From NCBI GenBank assembly GCA_016786865.1, contig JAEUVE010000003.1:1-64000 (forward strand): a stretch of 64,000 nucleotides of DNA. The letters are read 5' to 3'. Position 1 is the first letter of the stretch, and each line of letters opens with the position of its first letter. The position numbers were made by a program, and so were the translations under genes. The notes below the pieces were generated by a model. That model was not told where the DNA came from, made no database searches, and saw nothing but the letters and a program-made list of their open reading frames with translations. Positions 16,811 to 25,034 of this stretch are shown here, one piece after another. The stretch comes from Sediminibacterium sp. (lineage in GTDB: Bacteria; Bacteroidota; Bacteroidia; Chitinophagales; Chitinophagaceae).

Positions 16811-18013
16811 ATGTTACCACTGGAACTAAGGGATAAAACTATTGAGCTGCTGAGCCAAAACAACCAGATTTTCTTAGGCTGGGAATATGGCATTCCTTCT
16901 CATGCAGTTTCAGGCTACATAGCTGGCCAGTTGTTGCGGATTATGGATTACAATGAACGAGACCGCATTCTCTATTTGAAACCGGACGGCAAGGCACCGG
17001 AAGGTGCTTACCGGCATACTTTCGACACCTACGGACGGACGTTTGAATCCATGCAGGTGGCACGGATAGAAATAAGCCAGCCGCGGATGCCTGTCATCAA
17101 ACAAATCACAACCGCTTCGGGATATACCCAGCCCATCAGTGTCCGATACCAGCAACCGCCATCTCGACCAGCTCCTTCATTTACACAACCAACACCTCAG
17201 CCCGTTGAGCAGCCAAAGCCGCGTAATAGCCAGTTTACGGAATCGCTGACCTTTGATATACGCGGGGCTGAATTCGATGAAGGAACCATTAAGTTTACTG
17301 TAAAGGTGAAGACCGCCTTTCAGCAAGTGCATGTGACTTTGCAAAATCCTGCAATAAGAAAATATTTCGATGCGATAAAAAATTACATATGGAAATTATT
17401 TGGCAGTAAAAAAACACTATGCACGATCACCTTTGATATGGTGGATCGCAAATGCATTCCTGTATCGGTTGATAGCTGTGAACTTTTACAGCTCAATGAA
17501 ACCATACTGCAGCGTATCCACGATGAATGGGTGGGAGAAGTGCTTCTTTCCGGAGACCGCGATGATATCCTGCCGCTTGATGACCTTATCGATCCGATCA
17601 AGGATGAAACCCATAACGGCGAAACCGTTTTTAACCAACTCGTTCAGGAGCCGAAAACGAAACATTATCACCACCTTCGTTACCTGTCTGCCAGGCAGGC
17701 AATCGATCTGCAAAAGCTGTCCATCACAGGCAAACCCATGTCGTTTGTCTTTGTGATACGCGAGAAGAAGAATATTTTCCTGATTTGGGAGACGTATCTT
17801 TCAAAGGAAGCAACCTATATCTGGAAATTATCGGCAGCAGACGACATTGCAAAAAAGTTCGAGCTGATTCAGGAAATGCGCAAAGCCAAACGGATGTTGT
17901 ACCGGACAAAAAATGAAGATGAATTTTCATTTATCGTACACGATTACAAGCAACCGATGAATGGATTTCATAAATGGAAAGAGACAATAGAGGAGATTTT
18001 TAAGACGGCCTGA
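16811..18013 (+). CDS. Hypothetical protein, first gene of unknown three-gene cassette
   Basis: A 400-residue protein that I do not recognise. The N-terminal 110 residues look globular and mixed alpha/beta (ELRDKTIELL, FLGWEYGIPSHAVSGYIAG). Residues about 113-145 form a proline- and glutamine-rich linker (PSRPAPSFTQPTPQPVEQP). The C-terminal 250 residues contain strand-rich sequence and a hydrophilic helical end (MRKAKRMLYRTKNEDEF). There is no signal peptide or membrane segment. It is divergent from the small gene at 16772, with 38 bp between starts. The next gene begins 2 bp after its stop, so these genes form a unit. A sensor-linker-effector arrangement would fit, but there is no direct evidence. 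Confidence 0.65.
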   Translation: MLPLELRDKTIELLSQNNQIFLGWEYGIPSHAVSGYIAGQLLRIMDYNERDRILYLKPDGKAPEGAYRHTFDTYGRTFESMQVARIEISQPRMPVIKQITTASGYTQPISVRYQQPPSRPAPSFTQPTPQPVEQPKPRNSQFTESLTFDIRGAEFDEGTIKFTVKVKTAFQQVHVTLQNPAIRKYFDAIKNYIWKLFGSKKTLCTITFDMVDRKCIPVSVDSCELLQLNETILQRIHDEWVGEVLLSGDRDDILPLDDLIDPIKDETHNGETVFNQLVQEPKTKHYHHLRYLSARQAIDLQKLSITGKPMSFVFVIREKKNIFLIWETYLSKEATYIWKLSAADDIAKKFELIQEMRKAKRMLYRTKNEDEFSFIVHDYKQPMNGFHKWKETIEEIFKTA

Positions 18014-18015
18014 TT

Positions 18016-18612
18016 ATGGAAAAGAAATTCTTGATTATTGAATTTGCAGTTGGCTACATGCTGAAGGTCTTGAAATCCGGCGTAAAGACCACTGAGTATA
18101 AAACTGAATTTTCCGCCATCCGTCATGGAAATTATTTTGAATTCATCAACCTGGTTAAGGGTGAACTACCTTTTATGGTTACCTACCGGGAAGGTGATGT
18201 ATATATTGATGATCAGAACAACCCGGATGATGTTGATTTTGCAGGGTTGATTAAGGCCGGCAATTCACTCAAAATATTTTATGAAAACTGTATAGAATTC
18301 TATGGGGAAATAAGAGATGCGGATATATCCGATTTGGCATATTGCAAACTGGCTTCCTTTGAGATCAGCCTTAGAATGCATGCAAATAACCATCATTTAA
18401 CAGACAGGAACGCAGAACTCCAAAAAGTGATCGATGCTGTCGGAAAACATTTTAAATTATCCACTAACGAAATTGAACATTTGCAAGGCGGTCGGCGGTT
18501 CCTGAATATGGTGAAGCATTTCAAACAACAATTCAATACCTGGGAGGAAGGCATAAACGCACTTCAACTTGCCTTGACGGTTCTTTCTGATCATAAGTTA
18601 ACAATTATTTGA
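18016..18612 (+). CDS. Hypothetical protein, second gene of cassette
   Basis: A 198-residue soluble protein, unrecognised. It starts with a strand (KKFLIIEFAVGYMLKVLKSG), has an acidic middle (DVYIDDQNNPDDVDF) and a helical C-terminal half. It lies 2 bp after the first cassette gene, and its stop overlaps or abuts the start region of the third. The tight packing suggests that the product acts with its neighbours. Confidence 0.6.
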   Translation: MEKKFLIIEFAVGYMLKVLKSGVKTTEYKTEFSAIRHGNYFEFINLVKGELPFMVTYREGDVYIDDQNNPDDVDFAGLIKAGNSLKIFYENCIEFYGEIRDADISDLAYCKLASFEISLRMHANNHHLTDRNAELQKVIDAVGKHFKLSTNEIEHLQGGRRFLNMVKHFKQQFNTWEEGINALQLALTVLSDHKLTII

Positions 18613-18617
18613 AGTGT

Positions 18618-19409
18618 ATGGACCAAAAGAAAATCTATATCAGCAGGAAGGATTTTCACGAAAGTGATCATTACAAAAAACTGGAACGTCGCGTTAACAC
18701 TTGCCTAATGCTTATCAAACGCTTGATTGATCACAACCAGGAATGCGAGCGGGTTGTCAGGGAGAAATGGTCGGTTGAATCTTATATTATTGATTATCGG
18801 ATAGATCAGTTTAAGTTATTTCATAATACACTTTGTGGAATATACTTTGGATGTTATGCTTCAAAAGATACCTATAATGCAAGTATTCACATGAATGCGT
18901 TTAAAATCGACACGACCATATACAAAGCGTTGCTGGCACATCAAAAAATGATGACACTCGCAGCCATCGTTCAGGTATATAGTATGCTTGAATTCACCCG
19001 CAAAGACTTTGAGAAAAATATAAAGGGCAAAGACTACTTCTCGCAGCTAAAACTAAAGTACCCTGGTCTCGGTGATTCGCTGTCATTGCTTTATAACCTG
19101 CGTAACACGATACACTCGGATAGCAAGTGGGAAAAGGACACGCCTTTGGTATACCGGTTACTAAAAGGCGAAGTCACAATTAAAAAAGGTGATTACTTTG
19201 AATACGATCACTGGACAATCTACAAACTGTTTCGTGACGGTATTGAACTGGCAAAACAAATGGCACTCGATAATGAACCAAACCTGGTCCGTAATACTCA
19301 TTTTAATTTAGGGAAACATCGGATCGCTGTTGTGCAATTGAAAAACTTTGACAAGAATGATTTTGTTAACCGCCTCCGGGAAGGTGAAGAAAATGCCGAA
19401 TCCGTATAA
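18618..19409 (+). CDS. Helical protein with HEPN-like signature, third gene of cassette
   Basis: About 263 residues from the ATG at 18618; a TTG at 18609 in the same frame is an alternative start that would overlap the previous gene by 4 bp. The protein is strongly helical. A segment LLYNLRNTIHSDSKW at about residues 150-165 resembles the Arg...His pair of HEPN proteins, which often act as RNases or nucleotidyl-transferase partners in defence systems, though the spacing is R-x3-H instead of the classic R-x4-6-H. The family assignment is weak. As the last gene of a three-gene cassette inside a defence-rich island, a toxin or effector role is plausible but unproven. Confidence 0.5.
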   Translation: MDQKKIYISRKDFHESDHYKKLERRVNTCLMLIKRLIDHNQECERVVREKWSVESYIIDYRIDQFKLFHNTLCGIYFGCYASKDTYNASIHMNAFKIDTTIYKALLAHQKMMTLAAIVQVYSMLEFTRKDFEKNIKGKDYFSQLKLKYPGLGDSLSLLYNLRNTIHSDSKWEKDTPLVYRLLKGEVTIKKGDYFEYDHWTIYKLFRDGIELAKQMALDNEPNLVRNTHFNLGKHRIAVVQLKNFDKNDFVNRLREGEENAESV

Positions 19410-19410
19410 G

Positions 19411-19719
19411 CTATTTCACCAGTGTTTGATAATGAGTTGTAATCAGGTTCCCAAGCAAAGCTGCCTCAGCCAGTGCCCTTTGCTGAAGTGCTGCCTGCCT
19501 CTCTTCGGGTATAGTTGTCCAGAATGACTGACCTCCCTGTTTGGCAGCTTTTGCAAGCATGATCGGTGGCCTGCGTGGTGGGAAGTCGATGATATAGACT
19601 TGATCTATTCCAATTTTGCGCGGAATTACATATACCGTTTCATCTTTGTGCACTATTTCAAAAGGCTTCATGAGGTCTATACGATTTCTTTTAAAAAAGT
19701 CAGCAATCAATTCCTGCAT
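19411..19719 (-). CDS. Small hypothetical element protein
   Basis: A 102-residue protein, convergent with the three-gene cassette (1 bp apart). It starts MQELIADFFKRNRIDLM and has a proline-rich turn (DFPPRRPPIMLAKAAKQ) and an alanine-rich helical C-terminus. I do not recognise it. The promoter region carries the same 14-bp palindromic motif as the five-gene operon, so it may be co-regulated with it. Confidence 0.55.
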   Translation of the reverse strand: MQELIADFFKRNRIDLMKPFEIVHKDETVYVIPRKIGIDQVYIIDFPPRRPPIMLAKAAKQGGQSFWTTIPEERQAALQQRALAEAALLGNLITTHYQTLVK

Positions 19720-19752
19720 GGGATTAAAATTAAGGATATTTTTTTCGCAAAA

Positions 19753-19766
19753 ACTAAAATAATTAG
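19753..19766. promoter_or_regulatory. Operator-like palindrome shared with the operon promoter
   Basis: ACTAAAATAATTAG, with arms ACTAA/TTAGT around AATAA if the next base is included. It is identical to 9721-9734. It lies 34-47 bp upstream of the 19719 start, over the likely core promoter of that minus-strand gene. Confidence 0.45.
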
Positions 19767-19853
19767 TATTTTAATGCTACAAATCATAGCGTAATGAACT
19801 ATTTTAACCACTAAGGCCTCATTTTCCCGGTGGATCAGGCGAAAGTATTCAAT

Positions 19854-20099
19854 ATGGTGATCGCCGTGGACGTTAACCTCATTGCCTGTGATGTATACTT
19901 TGCCGCCATGCAAAACGGCAACACCTTCACCCGCGTGGTCATGCACCCAGGAACCACGTTAGAACAGGTGATCGACCTCGACAAACTGGAGGGGGAGTGG
20001 ATTTGCATCCATGAAATGGAGCCAACCGTCTGGACCAATCTTGTAGCTGCATCCCTCGAGCACCATATTTCACAGAGAAACAAAGAAAATAAACGATGA
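19854..20099 (+). CDS. Small hypothetical element protein
   Basis: About 81 residues from the ATG at 19854, or 89 from a GTG at 19830. It reads MVIAVDVNLIACDVYFAAMQ and ends with a basic tail. It ends in an ATGA overlap with the next, broken gene, so the two were a translationally coupled pair. Unrecognised, but its coding character and coupling support a real gene. Confidence 0.5.
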   Translation: MVIAVDVNLIACDVYFAAMQNGNTFTRVVMHPGTTLEQVIDLDKLEGEWICIHEMEPTVWTNLVAASLEHHISQRNKENKR

Positions 20100-20338
20100 A
20101 AGCACTCTCACTTATTGCAGAAGGTGCCGGCAGACCCACCCAGTACTAGGCAACCCCGCGCGAACTGCTCCTCCAGTCCAGTGCCGACTGGGACAGGATC
20201 AGCAACGATCTCAATAAACTCGCAGGTGACACCCTGGTGCAGATCACCAAGGCAGATACCTTGCGTTTCTGCATCACCCAGAAAGGGATCGACAAACTCC
20301 GTGCACTGGAAGGGAAGCTTATAGCGCCACTGAAATAG
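20096..20338 (+). pseudogene. Small element gene with in-frame TAG
   Basis: An 80-codon frame starting at an ATG that overlaps the previous stop. Codon 18 is TAG (20147-20149). After it the same frame continues with convincing protein sequence (TPRELLLQSSADWDRISNDL, then GIDKLRALEG) to a TAG at 20336. A single nonsense mutation is the simplest explanation. A strong terminator follows 15 bp downstream, in line with the original operon end. Function unknown. Confidence 0.55.
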
Positions 20339-20353
20339 TTATAACAACGAATA

Positions 20354-20387
20354 AAAACTGCCCCTCTACAGGGGCAGTTTTGTTTTT
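20354..20387 (+). terminator. Rho-independent terminator
   Basis: AAAACTGCCCCT (20354-20365) pairs perfectly with AGGGGCAGTTTT (20370-20381) around a CTAC loop, followed by GTTTTT. It ends the 19854-20338 transcript and, being nearly symmetrical, may also work on the minus strand. Confidence 0.85.
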
Positions 20388-20471
20388 ATCTCTTGGTAAG
20401 AAAGGCATATGCCCATCCCCTAGTCCTATATAGTTCGTGAGCCACTGTAATCCTCGACGCTGTATTTTAGA

Positions 20472-20693
20472 TTAGGCTTTCAATAACAGCGCTTTCAACT
20501 TTCGCAGTCTGTCCAACCTTCCAGAATTAACAGGATTGGCCATATCCGAATTCCACAACCGGCCCATGTTCAGTACCACAAATGCCTCCACGTCCGGTAC
20601 GATGGTGCCGCTATCAAGCTTGATCGTTTGGGGGAGTTTTTCAAACTTGAAAAAGGCTTCCAGTTGCTCCATTTCCCAAAGTCGTTTTGTCAT
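20472..20693 (-). CDS. DUF6965-like small protein
   Basis: A 73-residue protein; I chose the ATG at 20693 over an upstream one at 20708. The pattern (LEAFFKFEKLPQTIKLDSGT, then VPDVEAFVVLNM, then RLDRLRKLKALL) matches what I recall of DUF6965, a short protein frequent in Bacteroidota conjugative and mobilizable elements. Its role is unknown. It supports the view that this stretch is element backbone. Confidence 0.55.
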   Translation of the reverse strand: MTKRLWEMEQLEAFFKFEKLPQTIKLDSGTIVPDVEAFVVLNMGRLWNSDMANPVNSGRLDRLRKLKALLLKA

Positions 20694-20797
20694 GAAGCGA
20701 AGGTACAAAAATCCCCACCTGATGGCAGGGATAACTATGTGTAAGGGTTAGTAAACTGTACTAACAACGAGGGGAAGCAATGGGATATTGTGCAAGC

Positions 20798-21194
20798 TCA
20801 TAGCTCTTCAATGATCGTCTCCGGCACCCTGGAAATAATTACCTCGTCATTTTCTATATCCCTCCATGAAAGCAGGTATACATTGGTATAAGTCAACCCT
20901 GGAGACTTGATTACCGACGTATGGAACCGGAAATTAAACCCCTTTTTCTCCAATATCAGTTTCTTGACCTTATTGTACTTGTCGTCATCAATTAGGTCTT
21001 TCATGATCTGGAAATTCTTCTTTAAAATCCGGTTCACCCTTCCCCATTTCAAGATTGGCCTCTTTTTGTAACTGGTTGAAGTGTTTGGATTTACAATCTT
21101 CATCGCAATACTTCTTATTACTCCTGTAATTCGGAATCTCATCTCCGCAGTAGGTACATGGATGCTGGATCTGGCAACTCACCTGGTTTTTCAT
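20798..21194 (-). pseudogene. Zinc-finger element protein with a one-base frameshift
   Basis: The 5' part (from 21194) encodes a Cys-rich finger, CTYCGDEIP followed by KKYCDEDCKSKHFNQ. Near 21040 the frame changes and the rest reads VNRILKKNFQIMKDLI and GFNFRFHTSV to a stop at 20798. An extra G in an AAGGGTGAA run explains the break: without it the text would read on as LEMGKVNRILKKN. Proteins with this finger plus tail occur in Bacteroidota elements. A single-base insertion in a G run could also be a sequencing error. Confidence 0.6.
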
Positions 21195-21575
21195 AGCAGT
21201 TTTGGTTGGTTACCAGCTACTGTTCTGCGACCGGCATCGTTGCGTCGCACACTTCTACTTCCTGTTACCGGCTACCCATTAATACGATCCCTGCCGGATG
21301 CTTATCACCCCCCGCCGTTTCACTGGTGTGAGGGGCTTGATAAGCCCCCGAGTGTCCATTATTCACCAAAAAATATTTGCATGAGTTACACCATCGGGTA
21401 CGAAGGAATGATTTTCAATAAGTATCCATACCTGCACTTGTACAGGCATCAATTCTTTCAACAACAAAAACGGATGGTGAATCGGTGGTTTCTCATCAAC
21501 CACGCTCTTTCACTATGCGCGGGGATTGATAAGAAAACCCCGATTGCAAATTTTTAAACAATAAAAACAAATTTT
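21195..21575. other. Intergenic region with a strong inverted repeat
   Basis: No supported gene in about 380 bases. GCTTATCA (21300-21307) is complementary to TGATAAGC (21338-21345), and a nested hairpin GGGGCTT-GAT-AAGCCCC lies at 21333-21349. The region precedes the ssb gene and may be regulatory or a replication/transfer structure. A 158-codon frame across it is not convincing. Confidence 0.4.
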
Positions 21576-21953
21576 ATGGAATTCACAGGAAGAATCACAG
21601 CAGATGCAAAAGTAAGCACAGTAAAAGGAGACAAGGAAGTTGTCAACTTTTCAGTAGCCATCAATGACCGCTACCCCCCGAAAGGTTCGCAGGAAACAAA
21701 AGAGTTTGTCACCTACATCAATGTAGCCTGGTGGATGGGAACAGGGATCGCAAAAATCTTACGCAAAGGAGCCATTGTAACTGTTTCCGGCCGCTTCTAT
21801 GCCAATGCCTACAACGATTTATCCGGCAATGCAAAGGCCGGCATCAACTGCCACGACAGTGAGATCAAACTCGTTCACTCCAAAAAAATGGAGGCTGCTG
21901 CGTCAACCGCTCCCGCAGTGATTACAGAACCGGTAGAAGACCTGCCGTTCTGA
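21576..21953 (+). CDS. ssb: Single-stranded DNA-binding protein
   Basis: A 125-residue SSB, shorter than the chromosomal type and typical of mobile elements. The OB fold occupies about residues 1-105 (MEFTGRITADAKVS, then VVNFSVAINDRY, TYINVAWW and VTVSGRFYANAY). The conserved acidic tail ends EDLPF, the tip that recruits replication and repair partners. It binds ssDNA, as expected during element transfer or replication. It is followed 40 bp later by the DUF932 gene. Confidence 0.9.
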   Translation: MEFTGRITADAKVSTVKGDKEVVNFSVAINDRYPPKGSQETKEFVTYINVAWWMGTGIAKILRKGAIVTVSGRFYANAYNDLSGNAKAGINCHDSEIKLVHSKKMEAAASTAPAVITEPVEDLPF

Positions 21954-21993
21954 TCTCCATCAAACCATTCTTTCACTAAAACATCTAATAGCA

Positions 21994-23052
21994 ATGGCAC
22001 ATCAACTCCATTTTAATGACGTCACTGGAAATTTCAGCTTCTTCTCCGTGAAGGAGAAAGCATGGCACGGACTCGGAACGATTGTAGACCAGTATCCCAA
22101 TAGCCGCGAAGCTCTACAGTTTGCCGGTCTAGACTACACCGTTGAAAAACGGTCGCTGTACACATACGATAATGAGAGCCAAAGCGCTGACGAGGAAACA
22201 GGCATCAAGATTCCTGAAGTATCGGTTCCCGATTATTTTGCAACGATCCGTACCGACAACGAAATAGTTCTCGGCGTAGTGGGTAAAGACTATGAAGTCG
22301 TGCAGAATGTCGATGCATTCTCCTTTTTCGATTCCATTATAGGTGGCGAGGGCATCATGTACGAAACAGCAGGAGCACTCGGTAAAGGTGAGCGCATTTT
22401 TATCACGGCAAAACTACCAGGTTACATCCGGGTAGGCAGCGATGATTGCTTGGAAAAATACCTGTTCCTCACCACTTCACACGATGGATACGGAAGCATT
22501 ATGGCAGCGTTTACACCAATCCGCATCTGTTGCAACAATACGCTCAATGCCGCTCTGCATAACAATACCGGCAAAATCAAGATCAGGCATACAGCGAACG
22601 CCAAGGAGCGGTTGGAACAGGCACACAAACTGATGGGCATCAGCAACAGGCTATCTGCGGAGATGGAAGAGATTTTCAACCACTGGACCAAGGTACCTGT
22701 CACCGATAAGCAGGTGAAAAGTCTGATTCAGCAAACATTTGTGCCTAATAAAGAAGCGCTGGCTGCATTACAGGCGGGTAATAGCGATGAATGTTCCACC
22801 TATTACCAGAATATGTGTGAGAACGCATTTACCTATGCAATGGTAAATGATACCCAGCAACTGGACACCACGCGTGGAACGCTCTTCGGTGCATACAATG
22901 GCATCACGGGCTATTTCCAGAACGTTCGCAAGTACAAAGACGATACCGCAAAATTGAAATCGGTGTTGTATGGCGGTCTCGCCCAACAGCGTGGACAGTT
23001 TGCCTTCGATCTGTGCAGCAGTTTCGCTGCGGGTGAATTAAACCTCAATTGA
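21994..23052 (+). CDS. DUF932 protein (phage/plasmid-like, LGT_TIGR03299 type)
   Basis: A 352-residue protein of the DUF932 family, common in plasmids, phages and integrative elements. Typical segments are WHGLGTIVDQYP near the start, VVGKDYEVVQNVDAF in the centre and FTPIRICCNNTLNAAL. The length is normal and the frame intact. Its biochemical role is unknown; genome context links it to single-strand DNA metabolism and anti-restriction-type functions. It follows ssb as in many Bacteroidota elements. Confidence 0.85.
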   Translation: MAHQLHFNDVTGNFSFFSVKEKAWHGLGTIVDQYPNSREALQFAGLDYTVEKRSLYTYDNESQSADEETGIKIPEVSVPDYFATIRTDNEIVLGVVGKDYEVVQNVDAFSFFDSIIGGEGIMYETAGALGKGERIFITAKLPGYIRVGSDDCLEKYLFLTTSHDGYGSIMAAFTPIRICCNNTLNAALHNNTGKIKIRHTANAKERLEQAHKLMGISNRLSAEMEEIFNHWTKVPVTDKQVKSLIQQTFVPNKEALAALQAGNSDECSTYYQNMCENAFTYAMVNDTQQLDTTRGTLFGAYNGITGYFQNVRKYKDDTAKLKSVLYGGLAQQRGQFAFDLCSSFAAGELNLN

Positions 23053-23098
23053 TCATCCAGGGCGGCGAACCAAATCGCCGCCCTTAAACTTTTACACC

Positions 23099-23284
23099 AT
23101 GCACATCATAGATATAAATGGTAAAAAAATAACGATTACGAACCTGCATGCAGCCATCGACAAGGCGAACATATTCATCGGGTATTTCGTATCTGATGAC
23201 AGGTTCCGCGATTTCAAAGAAAGCCAGAAGGAATACTGGCGAGACATTCTCCACAAGCTCCAGGACCTCGCCAAACTCAATTAA
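23099..23284 (+). CDS. Small hypothetical element protein
   Basis: A 61-residue acidic protein (MHIIDINGKKITITNLHAAI) between DUF932 and the PRTRC-E remnant. A KDFKESQKEYW-like helix fills the second half. Unrecognised; the tight spacing suggests it belongs to the same transcript. Confidence 0.5.
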   Translation: MHIIDINGKKITITNLHAAIDKANIFIGYFVSDDRFRDFKESQKEYWRDILHKLQDLAKLN

Positions 23285-23305
23285 AGTAAAATAAAACATC
23301 ATCGC

Positions 23306-23820
23306 ATGCAAACAAATTTCTTTTCCTTGGTAAAGCAACTAAACATATCAGGCAATCTCCATATTAATATTCAACCGCAGCCAAATGGCGAACTGATCGT
23401 GTCGCTGTTACTCGACACTTACTTTGTGAAAGTCGATGCCAACTGATTCCGCCGCTGGTACTCAAAGGAAGCGATAACAAGCTAGATAACGGCTTTTTTG
23501 AAGCGATCGAAAAACCTGTTTGGGTACACAAACCTTGCTGCTCAATAGGCAGGCACACGTCAATGCAACCGAGAAAGCGCAGAAAGAATCACGCATGGTA
23601 AAGGATAAAGAAAACGCTCTGAAAAAGGGCAAGGGCAGCAAACAGGAAAAGAACGGGGAAGCAATCGGGCAACTGCCGGACCTGAAACTCTTCCCTGAAT
23701 TTGAGACAGAGATCAATTGGAAAGCTTGCGCGAGCATCTGTTCGCCAACATCACCATATCCTGTGTCGATACCGTCAAAGCGCGCTATACGATCTCCGCG
23801 GTTCTTTCGAAATTAAACAA
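23306..23820 (+). pseudogene. PRTRC system protein E, shattered
   Basis: The start MQTNFFSLVKQLNISGN and strand-rich NGELIVSLLLDTY match the N-terminus of PRTRC protein E. After about codon 45 the frame hits a TGA (23444 region), but a shifted frame continues LIPPLVLKGSDNKLD and NGFFEAIEKPV, the expected next block. A second shift leads to a Lys/Glu-rich coil (TEKAQKESRMVKDKENALK) from about 23535. Two or more indels have destroyed the gene. PRTRC clusters (with ParB- and ThiF-like partners) are plasmid/ICE maintenance modules; no other PRTRC gene is recognisable here. Confidence 0.65.
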
Positions 23821-24219
23821 ACAAAACAGCGGACCACACCAGCCGATTTATGGATAGATTTTGGCAAGGGCCAATACACGGGCCAGGTACTGTTATAAAC
23901 GGTGCAATCCGTAAAACTACCTCTTTCAAAAGCGTACACATGGGTAGCAGCTTTACCATCAGTTACCAAAGCTTACGGCAAGCTTTTAAAGCAGGCAAAA
24001 GAACACAACCAACCAAGCTGTTTACTGAGCGAAACCCTCACAAAGCAGAATCTGTTTATCAATACGAGCCTGAGCGCGCTTGGCGCATCGCTTTTATGGA
24101 ATTTGTTCCGCGAAGGAATGACCCCTTACCAGGGCTTTTTCCTGAACCTGAAAACCTTTTCCACCAATCCTATTCTCATCGTTTCACCTTTAAAATAAAT
24201 GCATGAAAAATCTGCTTTT
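23821..24219 (+). pseudogene. Degenerate region, fragments of element genes
   Basis: Short protein-like pieces in different frames: one ending DLWIDFGKGQYTGQVLL (stop near 23896) and one of 98 codons from 23902 (containing AYGKLLKQAKEHNQ and GMTPYQGFFLNLKTF). Neither has a normal start plus recognisable domain. Probably debris of one or two further PRTRC-cluster genes. Confidence 0.35.
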
Positions 24220-24400
24220 ATGATCATGAAAAACGATCCCAACGACCCACTTGACGAGGGTCCATTTTATGTGATCGAAAAGTTCCATAAACCGGCCTTT
24301 GTGGTGGACGAAAACGGCAATCTCTAATGCTTTGATACCTACCTAAAAGCAGCATCCGAAGCTGCCGATTGTCAAAACGGTTTTGTACTTTCTTTTCAAC
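24220..24400 (+). pseudogene. Small element gene with in-frame TAA
   Basis: Starts ATG at 24220 or 24226 and reads KNDPNDPLDEGPFYVIEKF, then VVDENGNL, then TAA at 24325-24327. The same frame continues CFDTYLKAASEAADCQNGF, which fits a small conserved protein (a Y-V-I-E-K start, FDTY helix and CQNGFV end). A nonsense mutation split it. The 3' limit is uncertain. It lies just upstream of the mobilization region. Confidence 0.45.
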
Positions 24401-24556
24401 CTATTTCCTGCCTCTATTTTTACTTTCTGCAACCTTTGTTTTACCTCACCTGCCCGAAATTCAGGCAGCTTGATCCATGCCTTATCCTCTTCGATAATTT
24501 TACGCTGTCAATTCCAGTGAGCCTTGAAAAAGCTGGCTAACCTTCTATATCTCAGC

Positions 24557-24599
24557 CATCTTGACGTCGGCTGCAAGATGTACAAACGTTACACGTTTG
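24557..24599. other. oriT: Candidate oriT: two adjacent inverted repeats
   Basis: CATCTTG (24557-24563) and CAAGATG (24574-24580) form a perfect 7-bp inverted repeat; three bases further CAAACG (24583-24588) and CGTTTG (24594-24599) form a second. Such tandem hairpins next to the relaxosome gene are the usual form of a MOBP origin of transfer, where MobC and the relaxase bind and nick. mobC starts 58 bp downstream. The nick site is not identifiable. Confidence 0.55.
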
Positions 24600-24656
24600 G
24601 GTTCACCGGCACTCACTCGGAACTCGTTCGTGCTAAGAAAAACAAAAACTGTGAAG

Positions 24657-25034
24657 ATGGAAAAGGCGAGAAAACTGCGCGACCGCTGGGTCAACGTCCG
24701 CATGAACCAGGAAGAGTTCGACAAACTTGAAACCAACCGCAAGAAAACAACAGAGCGAAACAACAGCGACTACATCCGCAAGATCGCTTTCGATCAACCC
24801 GTAAAGATTCTGACACGCGATGCTTCGCAGGACGCCCTTACAAACGAGATCATTCGCCTGCGCAAAGAACTCAACGCGGTCGGTCAGAATTTGAACCAGG
24901 CTGTACGCAAACTGCACACCCTGAAAATGATCCCCGAGTTCCGTGTGTGGATCACTGAATATGAACACACGAGAAAACAGATCGCAGCAACTGCCGAGAT
25001 CATCTGTACCACGATCCCTAAAAACAACGCCTGA
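24657..25034 (+). CDS. mobC: MobC-like relaxosome accessory protein
   Basis: A 125-residue relaxosome protein. I start at the ATG at 24657 (MEKARKLRDRWVNVRMNQEE); an in-frame GTG two codons upstream is possible. The N-terminal half is a ribbon-helix-helix-like DNA-binding part (VNVRMNQEEFDKLET, then RNNSDYIRKIAFDQP), and the C-terminal half is the MobC helix (EIIRLRKELNAVGQNLNQAV). MobC proteins bind oriT, help open the DNA and load the relaxase. Its stop overlaps the relaxase start (TGATG), so the two are translationally coupled. Confidence 0.85.
   Translation: MEKARKLRDRWVNVRMNQEEFDKLETNRKKTTERNNSDYIRKIAFDQPVKILTRDASQDALTNEIIRLRKELNAVGQNLNQAVRKLHTLKMIPEFRVWITEYEHTRKQIAATAEIICTTIPKNNA

Noticed and set aside
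21081..21557. 158-codon plus-strand frame over the gap before ssb
   Set aside because: It runs antisense over the zinc-finger remnant and across inverted repeats, with no family features.
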